Below, piece after piece: positions 9,156 to 16,976 of a stretch of DNA of 64,000 nt. This stretch comes from Clostridiales bacterium 1_7_47FAA (GTDB lineage: Bacteria > Bacillota > Clostridia > Lachnospirales > Lachnospiraceae), in assembly GCA_000155435.1 (NCBI GenBank), contig DS990260.1, positions 1,073,320 through 1,137,319 on the forward strand, read 5' to 3'. The notes below the pieces were generated by a model. It did no database searches. It saw nothing but the letters and a program-made list of their open reading frames with translations, and had not been told where the DNA came from. Within the stretch, counting starts at the first letter, position 1, and every line of letters starts with the position of its first letter. Both the position numbers and the translations under genes were made by a program.

Positions 9156-10250
9156 TCATATGAATTTTTCCCTGCTCCTGCCCAGTTCTGCCAGGCGCCG
9201 GTTCTTCTCATTCACCGGCCCGAAGTCCTTAAGACAGCAGATGACCTGTCCACAGGATGTAAGGAGGGCGGCCGCCCGCTCATAGGTTTCATCTTTTATC
9301 AGTTCAAAGGGAGCTTCCGACACCACCTCTGCAGCCAGGGCTTTGGCAACCGGATAATCAATGTCATTTTCATGAAGGATACCGGCCGCAAAGGGAATGC
9401 CCCTGCGCTGGAGCTTCCGGTAAACCGGTATCCCGCTTCCATTCCCACCTATGACAAAGACCTCCGGCTTTCCCTTTACCGGCTCCATCTCAAGGCAGCC
9501 CAGCTCTGCATGGTAGCTGCCTTTGGAAATCCCATACAGCTGTGTGATATAGGTGGATGTGAAAATCTCTTCCGGGGTCCCGCAGCGTTCAATGGTATCC
9601 CCATTGACGCACACAATATAGTCTGACAGCTTCTGGGCCAGGTCCAGTTCGTGAAGGGACAGGAGTACTGCCACCTGTTTCTCCCGCACCAGATTCTTTA
9701 AGATGGTCAGAAGTTCCAGCTTGTGCCGTATATCCAGAAAAGAAGTAGGCTCATCCAGGACAATGGCCTCCGGCTCCTGGCAGATGGCCCGCGCCAGAAG
9801 GACCCGCTGCTTCTGCCCGTCGCTTATCTCCATGAAGTCCCGTTTCCCAAGATCCGCTGCATGGACCAGTTCCATGGCTTCCCTTACCTTTTCATGGTCC
9901 TCCTGGTTCAGGATCCCCAGCCGTCCCGTGTAAGGGTAGCGCCCGGTGGCAACCACATCCTCACAGGTCATAAGCTCCGGCCGTATCCGTTCCGTCATCA
10001 GCACCGACATACGCCTGGCTATCTGTTTTTCCGTCATGTCCTTCATGGAAGCATGGTCCAGGTACACGGCGCCTTTTAACAGGTCCATCTGCCGGATGAT
10101 GCTTTTCAGTATGGTGGATTTCCCGGCTCCATTCGGCCCGATCAAGGTCACGATCTGACCGCGCTTCACGTGGATTTCAATCCGGGCAATCAAAGGCACC
10201 TTCCCATATCCCACCGTCATGTTTTCCGTCACAATATAATCCTCTGACAT
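9156..10250 (-). CDS. Importer ATPase (FecE/BtuD type) with C-terminal extension
   Basis: ATP-hydrolysing subunit of the iron-siderophore/cobalamin-type importer encoded just upstream. Walker A GPNGAGKST is near residue 38, the signature is ISDGQKQR rather than LSGGQQQR, Walker B is AIVLDEPTSFLD, and the switch His is in LSLHELDLA. A normal ATPase of this type ends near residue 255. This one continues for about 110 residues through a stretch beginning VFVIGGNGSGIPVYRKLQRR that looks like a small Rossmann-type regulatory domain. It is last in the cobalamin-riboswitch operon, 10 bases after the permease stop, with AAGGAGGG before its ATG. Confidence 0.9.
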   Translation of the reverse strand: MSEDYIVTENMTVGYGKVPLIARIEIHVKRGQIVTLIGPNGAGKSTILKSIIRQMDLLKGAVYLDHASMKDMTEKQIARRMSVLMTERIRPELMTCEDVVATGRYPYTGRLGILNQEDHEKVREAMELVHAADLGKRDFMEISDGQKQRVLLARAICQEPEAIVLDEPTSFLDIRHKLELLTILKNLVREKQVAVLLSLHELDLAQKLSDYIVCVNGDTIERCGTPEEIFTSTYITQLYGISKGSYHAELGCLEMEPVKGKPEVFVIGGNGSGIPVYRKLQRRGIPFAAGILHENDIDYPVAKALAAEVVSEAPFELIKDETYERAAALLTSCGQVICCLKDFGPVNEKNRRLAELGRSREKFI

Positions 10251-10260
10251 GGTTCCCTCC

Positions 10261-11280
10261 TTACTGCATGCCCTTTTTGTTCTTCACCATCATATAGATG
10301 ACAACCGGCGCGCCGAAAACAGCCGTGACCGAGCTGATGCTAAGCTCAGTGGGCGCAAACACGGTCCTGGCAATCAGGTCGCAGAACAGGCAGAACACAG
10401 CTCCGCCCATGAAACAGCCCGGAATGACCACCAGGGGCCTGGCTGTACCCAGCATGCGCTTCACAATATGCGGCACCGCAATGCCCACAAAGGAGACAGG
10501 ACCGGCAAATGCTGTCACACTGGCGGACAATATGCTGGAGAGCAGGATCAGCGCCACCCGGAACCGCAGGATATTCACGCCCATGTTCTGGGCGTACACC
10601 TCCCCCAGCTGATATGCGCTGATCGGCTTGGCCATCCAGAACACCAGGAGCAGCGACACGGAAATCACGGCCGCCATTACCCGGACATTATCCCAGGACA
10701 TACCCGAAAAGCTTCCCATGGACCAGTTATGAAGATTGACAATGTTGGCGTCATCTGCAAACGTGATGACAAAGTCAGTCACCGCAGAACAGATATAACT
10801 TATCATCACGCCGCAGATGACCAGCATGGACATTTTCTTTACCCGCCCCGAAATCAGGAGGATGAACCCCATGGATATCATGGCCCCTGCAAATGCCGCC
10901 AGTATCATGCCCCCGGAACTGATGGATATGCCCCTGCCAAGCAAAAGAATCATGACCAGGGACACCATCAGCCTGGCGCCGGAAGAAATCCCCAGCACGA
11001 ACGGGCCTGCAATGGGGTTGGCAAAAAAAGTCTGCAGCAAGAAGCCTGACACGGACAGCGCCCCTCCCAGCATGACGGCCGACAGGATGCGGGGCAGGCG
11101 GATATCCCACACAATGTGGTACGCGGTCCCTTCATCTGTCTGCCCAAGCAGGATTTTCCCTATCTCCCCCACGGTAAGATGGACGCTGCCGGAATTAATA
11201 TTCCATAAAAACAGCAGACACATCATAAGCCCCAGGAGGCTGAATGTAATGCAGTATTGTGTGTATGTTCTTTTAGACAT
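10261..11280 (-). CDS. FecCD-family importer permease
   Basis: Membrane channel (339 aa, about nine to ten transmembrane helices) of a type II importer of the FecCD/BtuC family, which moves iron-siderophores, haem or corrinoids. Family hallmarks are DIRLPRILSAVMLGGALSVSG near residue 56, GLALSG-like glycine runs, and the C-terminal GIAVPHIVKRMLG loop that contacts the ATPase. AAGGAG precedes its ATG and it starts 12 bases after the binding-protein gene. Substrate is not set by sequence; the riboswitch points to a corrinoid or its cobalt/tetrapyrrole precursors. Confidence 0.93.
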   Translation of the reverse strand: MSKRTYTQYCITFSLLGLMMCLLFLWNINSGSVHLTVGEIGKILLGQTDEGTAYHIVWDIRLPRILSAVMLGGALSVSGFLLQTFFANPIAGPFVLGISSGARLMVSLVMILLLGRGISISSGGMILAAFAGAMISMGFILLISGRVKKMSMLVICGVMISYICSAVTDFVITFADDANIVNLHNWSMGSFSGMSWDNVRVMAAVISVSLLLVFWMAKPISAYQLGEVYAQNMGVNILRFRVALILLSSILSASVTAFAGPVSFVGIAVPHIVKRMLGTARPLVVIPGCFMGGAVFCLFCDLIARTVFAPTELSISSVTAVFGAPVVIYMMVKNKKGMQ

Positions 11281-11292
11281 TGGGACAACTCC

Positions 11293-12600
11293 TTACCGCA
11301 GCCTGTGCATGTAGGCCATTTCTTCCTGGTCCGGCGCTTCCTCAGTGAGGATCCGATGGATATCCAGTATCATATTGCCCAGGCCCATGGTTTCCTGGAA
11401 CAGGCTTTTCTCCGTGCACCAGACATTTCCTTCTTTCACAGCTTTAAAATCCGCCAGGAGGCTGCTTTTATCCAACAGCTGGGCAAGGGACTCCAGTTCC
11501 CCGTCAATGGTGCTGTTATAAATAATATAATCCGCTTCCTTTGCCGCTGCGTAAAACGCCTCCATCTGCATGTTCATGGTGGACAGCGCATTGCCGTTCC
11601 TGTCAAGGTCTTCCGGAACATAGGTCCCGCCAGCCAGTTCAATCATTTTAGCCACATAATCCCCGGACTTCCTCACATTCACATATCCGTTGGAACTGAT
11701 GTAGAAAAATGCCACTGTCTTTCCCGTGGCATCCTGGTCCAGCACAGGCTTCAGGCTCTCCATCTGTTTCCGGAAACATGCCTCTGCCTGCTCCTCCCGG
11801 CCGGTAAGCACCCCGTACAGCTTCAGCCACTCCATCCTTCCAAGGGGATGGCTTTCATAGCTGGAGCGCTCCACCAGCACAGGTATGCCCAGCTGTTCCA
11901 GCTGTTCCTTTACTTCCGGGGAATGGCTGATCATGGTTGATTCGATTGCCAGGCCGCATGACTTTGATAGGATCAGCTCGTAATCAGGGGCGTTGTATTT
12001 GCCGGCATAGAACATACCGCCATCTTCCAGGGCCTGCCTTGCCTCTTCAATATACCAGCCCTGGGCGTCCGTGCCGGACAGGGTAATCCGGTCCATGGCG
12101 TCCAGGCTTTTAAACAGGTCCATGGCCGAGGTTGCAACCAGATAGATATTCTTAACCGGCTGCCGCAGGACCGTCACATCCTCCGGCAATCCTTCGGGCG
12201 GCGTTCCCTGTTCAGGAACCACCAGGAACCGCCCGCTGTCCCTGATGGATATCATGGCGCATCCGTCGTCATAGTAATCCACGGAAAACTGGTCCGCGTA
12301 CAGAAGTTCCATGCTGCGGATGACTTCCCGGTCATCCCAGGAATCCTTGGATGGCTGCGGATGTGCTGTCTGCTGACTGCCTGGCTGCGGTCCTGCTGCC
12401 TGCTGCTGGCCTGGCTGTGGCCCTGCTGCTTGCTGTGGCCTTGTCGCCGGTTGCTGGCCTAGCTGTGGCCCTGCTGCTTGCTGTGGCCCTGCTGTCTGCT
12501 GCTGTGCGCCTGTCTCCCGGCCTGGCGCGGCGCATCCGCAGGCAGCTGCCATCAGAAGACAGATTATCATGGTTGTGGTTATTATCTTTCCTGTTCTCAT
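11293..12600 (-). CDS. Lipoprotein substrate-binding protein of the FecCD importer
   Basis: Lipid-anchored extracytoplasmic binding protein (about 435 aa). A signal peptide with lipobox LMAAAC is followed by a Gln/Pro/Ala-rich linker of about 60 residues built from QQAAGPQPG-like repeats. The TroA/BtuF-type two-lobe fold follows (EDVTVLRQPVKNIYLVATSAMDLFKSLD in short segments, and LKLYGVLTGREEQA at the interlobe helix). The gene starts at an ATG that shares its A with the TGA stop of the upstream lipoprotein gene, after AAAGGT. It works with the permease and ATPase downstream. The long tether should let it reach across the cell wall towards the other two lipoproteins of the operon. Confidence 0.88.
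   Translation of the reverse strand: MRTGKIITTTMIICLLMAAACGCAAPGRETGAQQQTAGPQQAAGPQLGQQPATRPQQAAGPQPGQQQAAGPQPGSQQTAHPQPSKDSWDDREVIRSMELLYADQFSVDYYDDGCAMISIRDSGRFLVVPEQGTPPEGLPEDVTVLRQPVKNIYLVATSAMDLFKSLDAMDRITLSGTDAQGWYIEEARQALEDGGMFYAGKYNAPDYELILSKSCGLAIESTMISHSPEVKEQLEQLGIPVLVERSSYESHPLGRMEWLKLYGVLTGREEQAEACFRKQMESLKPVLDQDATGKTVAFFYISSNGYVNVRKSGDYVAKMIELAGGTYVPEDLDRNGNALSTMNMQMEAFYAAAKEADYIIYNSTIDGELESLAQLLDKSSLLADFKAVKEGNVWCTEKSLFQETMGLGNMILDIHRILTEEAPDQEEMAYMHRLR
12345..12515 (-). repeat. Tandem repeats encoding Gln/Pro-rich linker
   Basis: Degenerate 27-base units encode QQAAGPQPG-like nonapeptides right after the lipobox of the binding protein. The unit length keeps frame, so copy number could vary between strains without breaking the gene. 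Confidence 0.7.
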
Positions 12601-13625
12601 CACTGAACCTTTACAATTGTGGCTGAATCAATGATCAGCCCATACTCAATCTCATGGGGTTCACTCATGGCTACCGTATCCGCGATAACCGGTATATTCC
12701 TGTCAAATACAGCCACCGGAATCTCAAACGCAGAATTGCCTTCTGTACTTATGAGGTCAAACTTCCCACCGTCCACCTTCATATAATCGTAGTTGGCGCT
12801 GCCCCAGACAATGGTTGCAAAGACATTTCCATCTTCCACCCTCAGGGATGCAGGGGATTCAACGGAGGCCCTTCCGGACCCGCCTGTCAGGGCAACCTCA
12901 GCCGTGTACATCCCGTCTTCCAGGTTCAGGCTTCCTGCCGTTGTGACATTTCCCTCAGCAAAGCATTCCTGCGGCAGGGAATCAGAGCGGAACACCAGGA
13001 TGCGGTCATACCATTTCTCCTTCTTTTTGCTGAATGCACTGCAGTCAATTTCCATATCCAGGGCTTTGACAGGAACCTTAAACGTATGCGTGCCCTCTGC
13101 CGTCTCCACATATGGGATGAAATCAGCCTCGGAAGCCTTTCCTGCCGCCTCTCCGGTTCCCATATACAGCTTCAGGTATCCGGTGCCTCCCATGGTCATG
13201 ACCGCGCTCATGGTGCCGTCCTTTACCGTGAGTTCGCAGGCGGTAATCTGGAACATGTTGGAGCTGGATTCCACTTTTATAGGATATACCCCGTCTTTTA
13301 TCTCATCAGCGTATACAGGTGTCTGTTCATTGGCTTCACTGTCCGGGGTCCTGGGAGTGGTTTCTCCTTTATCCTGGTCTGATTCAGTTTCTGGCGCCTG
13401 TGTTCCGGTTGCTTCTGCCTGTGCACCAGCCCCTGGCTCCTGTGCCCTGCTTCCTTCTGCCTGTACACCAGCCCCTGGTGACTGTGCCCCGCTTCCTTCT
13501 GCCTGTGCACCAGCCCCTGGCTTCTGTGCCCCGCTTCCAACTGCCTGCGTTCCGCCCCCACATCCCCCAGCCAAAAGCATCATTGCAATCATGACTGCAG
13601 ATAATCCTGCTTTTTTAAATCTCAT
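12600..13625 (-). CDS. Lipoprotein with two beta-sandwich-like repeats, unknown ligand
   Basis: Extracytoplasmic lipoprotein of about 341 aa. The signal peptide ends in the lipobox LLAGGC. A linker of 14-residue repeats (PGAGAQAEGSGAQS and variants) follows. Two related domains then appear, one beginning DGVYPIKVESSS and carrying GYLKLYMGTG, the other beginning DGMYTAEVALTG and carrying NYDYMKVDGG. This layout recalls NEAT-like surface domains that bind haem, but I cannot align the NEAT tyrosines with confidence. The ATG used follows AGGTGG at seven bases; an ATG two codons upstream is also possible. Its position between a CbiK chelatase and an importer suggests it binds or hands over a tetrapyrrole or metal. 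Confidence 0.78.
   Translation of the reverse strand: MRFKKAGLSAVMIAMMLLAGGCGGGTQAVGSGAQKPGAGAQAEGSGAQSPGAGVQAEGSRAQEPGAGAQAEATGTQAPETESDQDKGETTPRTPDSEANEQTPVYADEIKDGVYPIKVESSSNMFQITACELTVKDGTMSAVMTMGGTGYLKLYMGTGEAAGKASEADFIPYVETAEGTHTFKVPVKALDMEIDCSAFSKKKEKWYDRILVFRSDSLPQECFAEGNVTTAGSLNLEDGMYTAEVALTGGSGRASVESPASLRVEDGNVFATIVWGSANYDYMKVDGGKFDLISTEGNSAFEIPVAVFDRNIPVIADTVAMSEPHEIEYGLIIDSATIVKVQ
13395..13560 (-). repeat. 42-base tandem repeats encoding lipoprotein linker
   Basis: About three units of 42 bases, each encoding a PGAGAQAEGSGAQS-like 14-mer, follow the lipobox codons. They are in frame and slightly diverged. Confidence 0.75.
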
Positions 13626-13726
13626 CTTCATTCCACCTTTAAAAGGGCGATCAGCAACATTGTCCCGACCGCCCATTCTTCCTGTTTTACCTGATAACCT
13701 TTTTACCTGATAACTTTTTTACCCAA

Positions 13727-14806
13727 TCACTTTGACAGGCTGTCCACTGCCGCCTGTGCGTGTTCCACAAAAAGCTGCTGGATTTTTTCCATCTCCCCAA
13801 GGCCGCGTACAAGGCACGTCACCTCATAGCCAGCGCCCTCAAATGCAGTTTTCCATGAATCCTCCCCGTCCCCCGCCATATCGTTGTTGGCATGGTCGCC
13901 TGCCACTATCATTAACGGCTCCAGGACTACCTTCTTATAACTGCCTTCCTTAACCTTGGCAAGGACATCCTCCAGACCAGGCTCCGCCTCAACCGTTCCT
14001 ACGTAATAATTCTTATATCCTGCATCTGCCAGCATATCCTGCATCTTTGCGTATACATGGTTGGAATCCGCCTCTGTACCGTGCCCCATGAAGCAGATGG
14101 CTGTTTCCCCGTCATCGTACTCAGCCGTTGCCTCGGTAACGGCCTTCATGACAGCTTTGAAATCATCATCCGTGGTCAGAAGCGGCTTACCGATTGCCAC
14201 CTTCCCAAAGGCATCCGAATACCCTGCCACTTCGTTCACAAGGTCCGTGTACTCCAGGCCGTCCATTAAATGGGTGGGCTGAATGACCAGGTTCCTGACC
14301 CCATTCTTCTCCGCGCGTTCAAGCGCCTCGCCCACATTGTCAATAGCAACATTATCACGTGACTTCACATGGTCAATGATGATCTGGCTGGTAAATCCCC
14401 TTCTGACAGAGTAATCCGGAAATGCCTTCTCCATTGCATCCTCAATGGCCCCTACCGTCAGACGCCTGTTATCATTGTAGCTGGTGCCGAAGCTGACCAC
14501 CAGAAGCTCATCCTCACCAATCCCGTCCTGGTTCCTGGTGTTATCCTTGGAAGCATCACCCGTATCATAGTTCTCTTCATCTTCTTGTGCCATTGCGTCT
14601 GCAGCCTCCTCTTTACCTGATTCTTCTGCCGTGTTTTCCGCTGCTGTGGTTTCCGCTGCCGTGGTTCCTGCCGTGGTTTCTGCTGCCGTACCTGCCCCTG
14701 CACCGGATGCCACTGCCTCTGTTTCCTTTGCGCCTGAACACCCTGCCACGGCTGATGCCGTAAGGGCTGCTGCTGTAAGTAATACTGCCAGTTTCTTGAT
14801 TTTCAT
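13727..14806 (-). CDS. cbiK: Lipid-anchored CbiK-type cobaltochelatase
   Basis: CbiK-family chelatase, which in the anaerobic B12 route inserts cobalt into sirohydrochlorin. Unusually it carries a lipoprotein signal peptide with lipobox AVAGC (Cys23) and an Ala/Thr/Glu-rich tether to about residue 98, so it should act outside the membrane. The chelatase domain starts at LLVVSFGTSY. Probable metal residues are His179 (THLMDG), His242 (MGHGTE), Glu273 and His305 (GDHANNDM). AAGGAGG precedes the ATG. It is first in the cobalamin-riboswitch operon, ahead of a second lipoprotein and a FecCD importer. Exported CbiK forms are known (the periplasmic CbiK of Desulfovibrio). Metal insertion, removal or delivery to the importer are all possible. 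Confidence 0.9.
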   Translation of the reverse strand: MKIKKLAVLLTAAALTASAVAGCSGAKETEAVASGAGAGTAAETTAGTTAAETTAAENTAEESGKEEAADAMAQEDEENYDTGDASKDNTRNQDGIGEDELLVVSFGTSYNDNRRLTVGAIEDAMEKAFPDYSVRRGFTSQIIIDHVKSRDNVAIDNVGEALERAEKNGVRNLVIQPTHLMDGLEYTDLVNEVAGYSDAFGKVAIGKPLLTTDDDFKAVMKAVTEATAEYDDGETAICFMGHGTEADSNHVYAKMQDMLADAGYKNYYVGTVEAEPGLEDVLAKVKEGSYKKVVLEPLMIVAGDHANNDMAGDGEDSWKTAFEGAGYEVTCLVRGLGEMEKIQQLFVEHAQAAVDSLSK

Positions 14807-14976
14807 CTTCTCTTCCTCCTTATTTTAAACCATATCGGTTCCGGAACCATCTTAGGGCGTATTTGAAAATTCATGCCCACATGATGATGCATCGGGAGCA
14901 CGTCCTTTGACGGCAATCCGACAAGATATAGGAATACGCCAGAAGCAGCTGAAGATTTCCCCAGTACGGCAGACAC

Positions 14977-15003
14977 AAAAAAACACAGGGAACATTCCCT
15001 GTG
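14977..15003 (-). terminator. Riboswitch-operon attenuator terminator
   Basis: Minus-strand CACAGGGAA / TTCCCTGTG stem (14984-15003) with a tight loop and seven Ts (14977-14983) forms a near-perfect intrinsic terminator about 170 bases before the cbiK ATG. It lies downstream of the cobalamin aptamer, so it is the likely off-switch. Confidence 0.85.
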
Positions 15004-15019
15004 CATCTGATTCCTTCCT

Positions 15020-15056
15020 CACAGGGACCCGCATACCCTGCGGAATCGTCCCTGGG
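15020..15056 (-). promoter_or_regulatory. Anti-terminator / anti-anti-terminator arms
   Basis: On the minus strand CCCAGGGAC (15056-15048) can pair with GGTCCCTGTG (15029-15020). That second arm can instead pair with CACAGGGA, the 5' arm of the terminator. Arms 1:2 leave the terminator free to fold; 2:3 blocks it. This gives a two-state switch. Seen directly as complementarity; the mechanism is inferred. Confidence 0.55.
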
Positions 15057-15282
15057 CTGTAAATACTTATAACCATACCCTGAAGCAGATTTCCGCAAAA
15101 GCAGTCATTCACCGTCTGAGTCAGAAATCTGCGGTCATAAACATGCCTGCGGGGTCCATTTCCCCATATATATCAATCATGATATATACCAATCACGGTG
15201 GAAAGAACTGCCCAGGCGCGCTTCAAACGCCGTAAACCGGTACGACCAATTACTCGTGGTCTGGAACCATATTCCTGTACCA

Positions 15283-15491
15283 ACAGCTGGCAGGTTTCCT
15301 GACTTGCCGCTCAACACCCATAACCGCCTTCCCAATCCGGACCGGATCAGTGGCTGTACATGACAATGGTTATGGGCTCCCGGCTTACAGTGACGAGATC
15401 GTACAGGATTCACACCTGTTTCCCTATTACCCGGCGCCTGGAGGATTGGTCATGTCTCCATGACGAAGCTTCAGCCGCCGGCACCAGCTGC
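15283..15491 (-). ncRNA. Cobalamin riboswitch
   Basis: Minus-strand RNA with the conserved blocks in order. There is a P1 helix from CAGCTG at both ends (15485-15490 and 15284-15289), then GGTGCC at the 5' side, and GGGAAACAGGTGTGAATCC around 15405-15423. The B12-box core is AGCCACTG near 15350, and AAGTCAGGAAACCTGCC closes near 15292-15308. These match the adenosylcobalamin aptamer. It precedes the cbiK-lipoprotein-importer operon and should shut it down when cobalamin is plentiful. About 280 bases separate it from the terminator, more than usual. Confidence 0.93.
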
Positions 15492-15510
15492 TCTAAACTC
15501 GATATGCTAT

Positions 15511-15539
15511 ATCCTACCATCTATTGGCAGAAAAAGCAA
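15511..15539 (-). promoter_or_regulatory. Promoter of the riboswitch operon
   Basis: TTGCTT (15534-15539) and TAGGAT (15511-15516) on the minus strand are 17 bases apart. The predicted start near 15504 lies just ahead of the aptamer's first helix, which supports the call though both boxes are imperfect. Confidence 0.45.
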
Positions 15540-15560
15540 CTCTGTTCCTGTGGTCATTGA

Positions 15561-15585
15561 TAAAAAGAAATATCCTGTATCAGGA
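15561..15585 (-). terminator. Weak terminator after the MATE gene
   Basis: TCCTG-ATA-CAGGA (15573-15585) followed by TATTTCTTTTT on the minus strand. It is a short stem but well placed between the MATE stop and the riboswitch promoter. Confidence 0.45.
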
Positions 15586-15593
15586 ATGGCACA

Positions 15594-16955
15594 TTATAAA
15601 ATCGGTCTTATTTTTTTCTGGTATTCCCTGTGAAAACAAAAAATGGAAAATAACACCGCCACTGTCTCCGATATCCACGCCGCATACCATGCGTAATTAA
15701 GTCCATAACGGGATGCGATGAATCCTGCCATGGGAACCAGCAGCACCAGCTGGCGCATACAGGTACTGAGCATGCTGACCATGCCGTTTCCCAGTGCGGA
15801 GCAGGCAAAGCCGATGGTGATGGAAACCGCTGCAACCGGAAACGTAATGGACATGATCCGGATTAAAGGGGTACCGATTGCCATCAGTTCATCCCCGGCA
15901 GCATAAAGGCCCAGCAGCCTCTGGGGTATCAGGAAAAACAAGGCCGCGCCCGCCAGCATGATACACATGGCTGCCGTAACGGTTAAGCGGAACGCGGTCC
16001 TCACCCGTTCTCCATTTTTGGCTCCATAGTTGTAGCCGATAATGGGCAGCAGCCCCTGGGCCAGCCCGCTGACCGGCATATAGACAAAGGTCCACAGTTT
16101 ATAATACACACCGAATGCAGCCACTGCAGCGGAAGCAAAGCCCGTAAGGATGGCATTCATACCCACCATCATAAGACTTCCCATGGTCTGCATCAGCATG
16201 CTGGGGATGCCAACCTTATAAATCCCAAGTATCAGATGTCCATCCGGGCGGTATCCCTTTATCTTAAAATGGATTTCATGATTCATCCGGCGGTTCAGCC
16301 CCAAAGATGCCGCAGCAGCCACCCACTGTCCGATCACAGTGGCAAGGGCGGCTCCTGGAACCCCCATCCTTGGCAGTCCAAACAGGCCGAATATAAGGAT
16401 GGGGTCCAGTATGATATTGGTCACCGCTCCCCCAATCTGCGCCATCATGCTTAAAAAGGTATTGCCCGTGGCCTGAAGCAGACGTTCCCCCGTGGTGGCC
16501 AGGAAGATTCCCGGACACAGGAGCATGCAGATCCGCAGATACCGTACGCCGAAATCCGCGATTACACTGTCATCGGTAAATGCCCTGATGAATGTCCCGC
16601 TTGCAGCCGCGCCCAGAACAATGAACACCATGGATGAGAGGACTGCCAGCATCAGGCCCTCCGTAGCCACCTGGTTTACCTCTTCATAATTTTTCTGTCC
16701 CAGCTTCCTGGACAACAGGGAGTTCACCCCCACGCCGGTCCCCACCGCCACCGCCAGCATCAGCATCTGGGCGGGATACGCCAGGGAAGTGGCTGTCAGC
16801 GCGTCCTCACTGATCCTGGATACGAATATACCGTCCACAATATTATAAAGGGACTGGACCAGCATGGAAATCATCAGAGGAACCGACAAACGGAAGATCA
16901 GTCCCCCCACCGGGGCATTCCCCATCTTATTCTCTTTTACTGTTTTTTGCTCCAA
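15594..16955 (-). CDS. MATE family efflux transporter
   Basis: Twelve-helix Na+- or H+-coupled exporter (453 aa) of the MATE/NorM superfamily, which expels cationic drugs or metabolites. The N-terminal GGLIFRLSVPLMISMLVQS segment, the LYNIVDGIFVSRI motif near residue 41 and the repeated second half (PVSGLAQGLLPIIGYNYGAKN) are typical. It starts at a TTG (16955) with AGGAGG eight bases upstream. It begins 21 bases after the alpha/beta hydrolase gene and is probably the last gene of the long operon that starts with the peptide-type importer, so it may export a product of that pathway. Confidence 0.92.
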   Translation of the reverse strand: MEQKTVKENKMGNAPVGGLIFRLSVPLMISMLVQSLYNIVDGIFVSRISEDALTATSLAYPAQMLMLAVAVGTGVGVNSLLSRKLGQKNYEEVNQVATEGLMLAVLSSMVFIVLGAAASGTFIRAFTDDSVIADFGVRYLRICMLLCPGIFLATTGERLLQATGNTFLSMMAQIGGAVTNIILDPILIFGLFGLPRMGVPGAALATVIGQWVAAAASLGLNRRMNHEIHFKIKGYRPDGHLILGIYKVGIPSMLMQTMGSLMMVGMNAILTGFASAAVAAFGVYYKLWTFVYMPVSGLAQGLLPIIGYNYGAKNGERVRTAFRLTVTAAMCIMLAGAALFFLIPQRLLGLYAAGDELMAIGTPLIRIMSITFPVAAVSITIGFACSALGNGMVSMLSTCMRQLVLLVPMAGFIASRYGLNYAWYAAWISETVAVLFSIFCFHREYQKKIRPIL

Positions 16956-16976
16956 TATCTTATCCTCCTAATCCAA

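Noticed and set aside
10249-11049. Long plus-strand open frame of 266 codons
   Set aside because: It lies entirely antisense to the FecCD permease gene, is His/Gln-rich as expected of a shadow frame, and has no RBS.
12600-13625. Firm NEAT haem-binding domain call for the repeat lipoprotein
   Set aside because: The two repeated domains look NEAT-like, but the ligand tyrosine pattern could not be aligned with confidence.
15004-15280. Second riboswitch or T-box between the B12 aptamer and cbiK
   Set aside because: No second B12 box, no T-box core and no stem-I pattern could be recognised; only the competing hairpin arms are supported.
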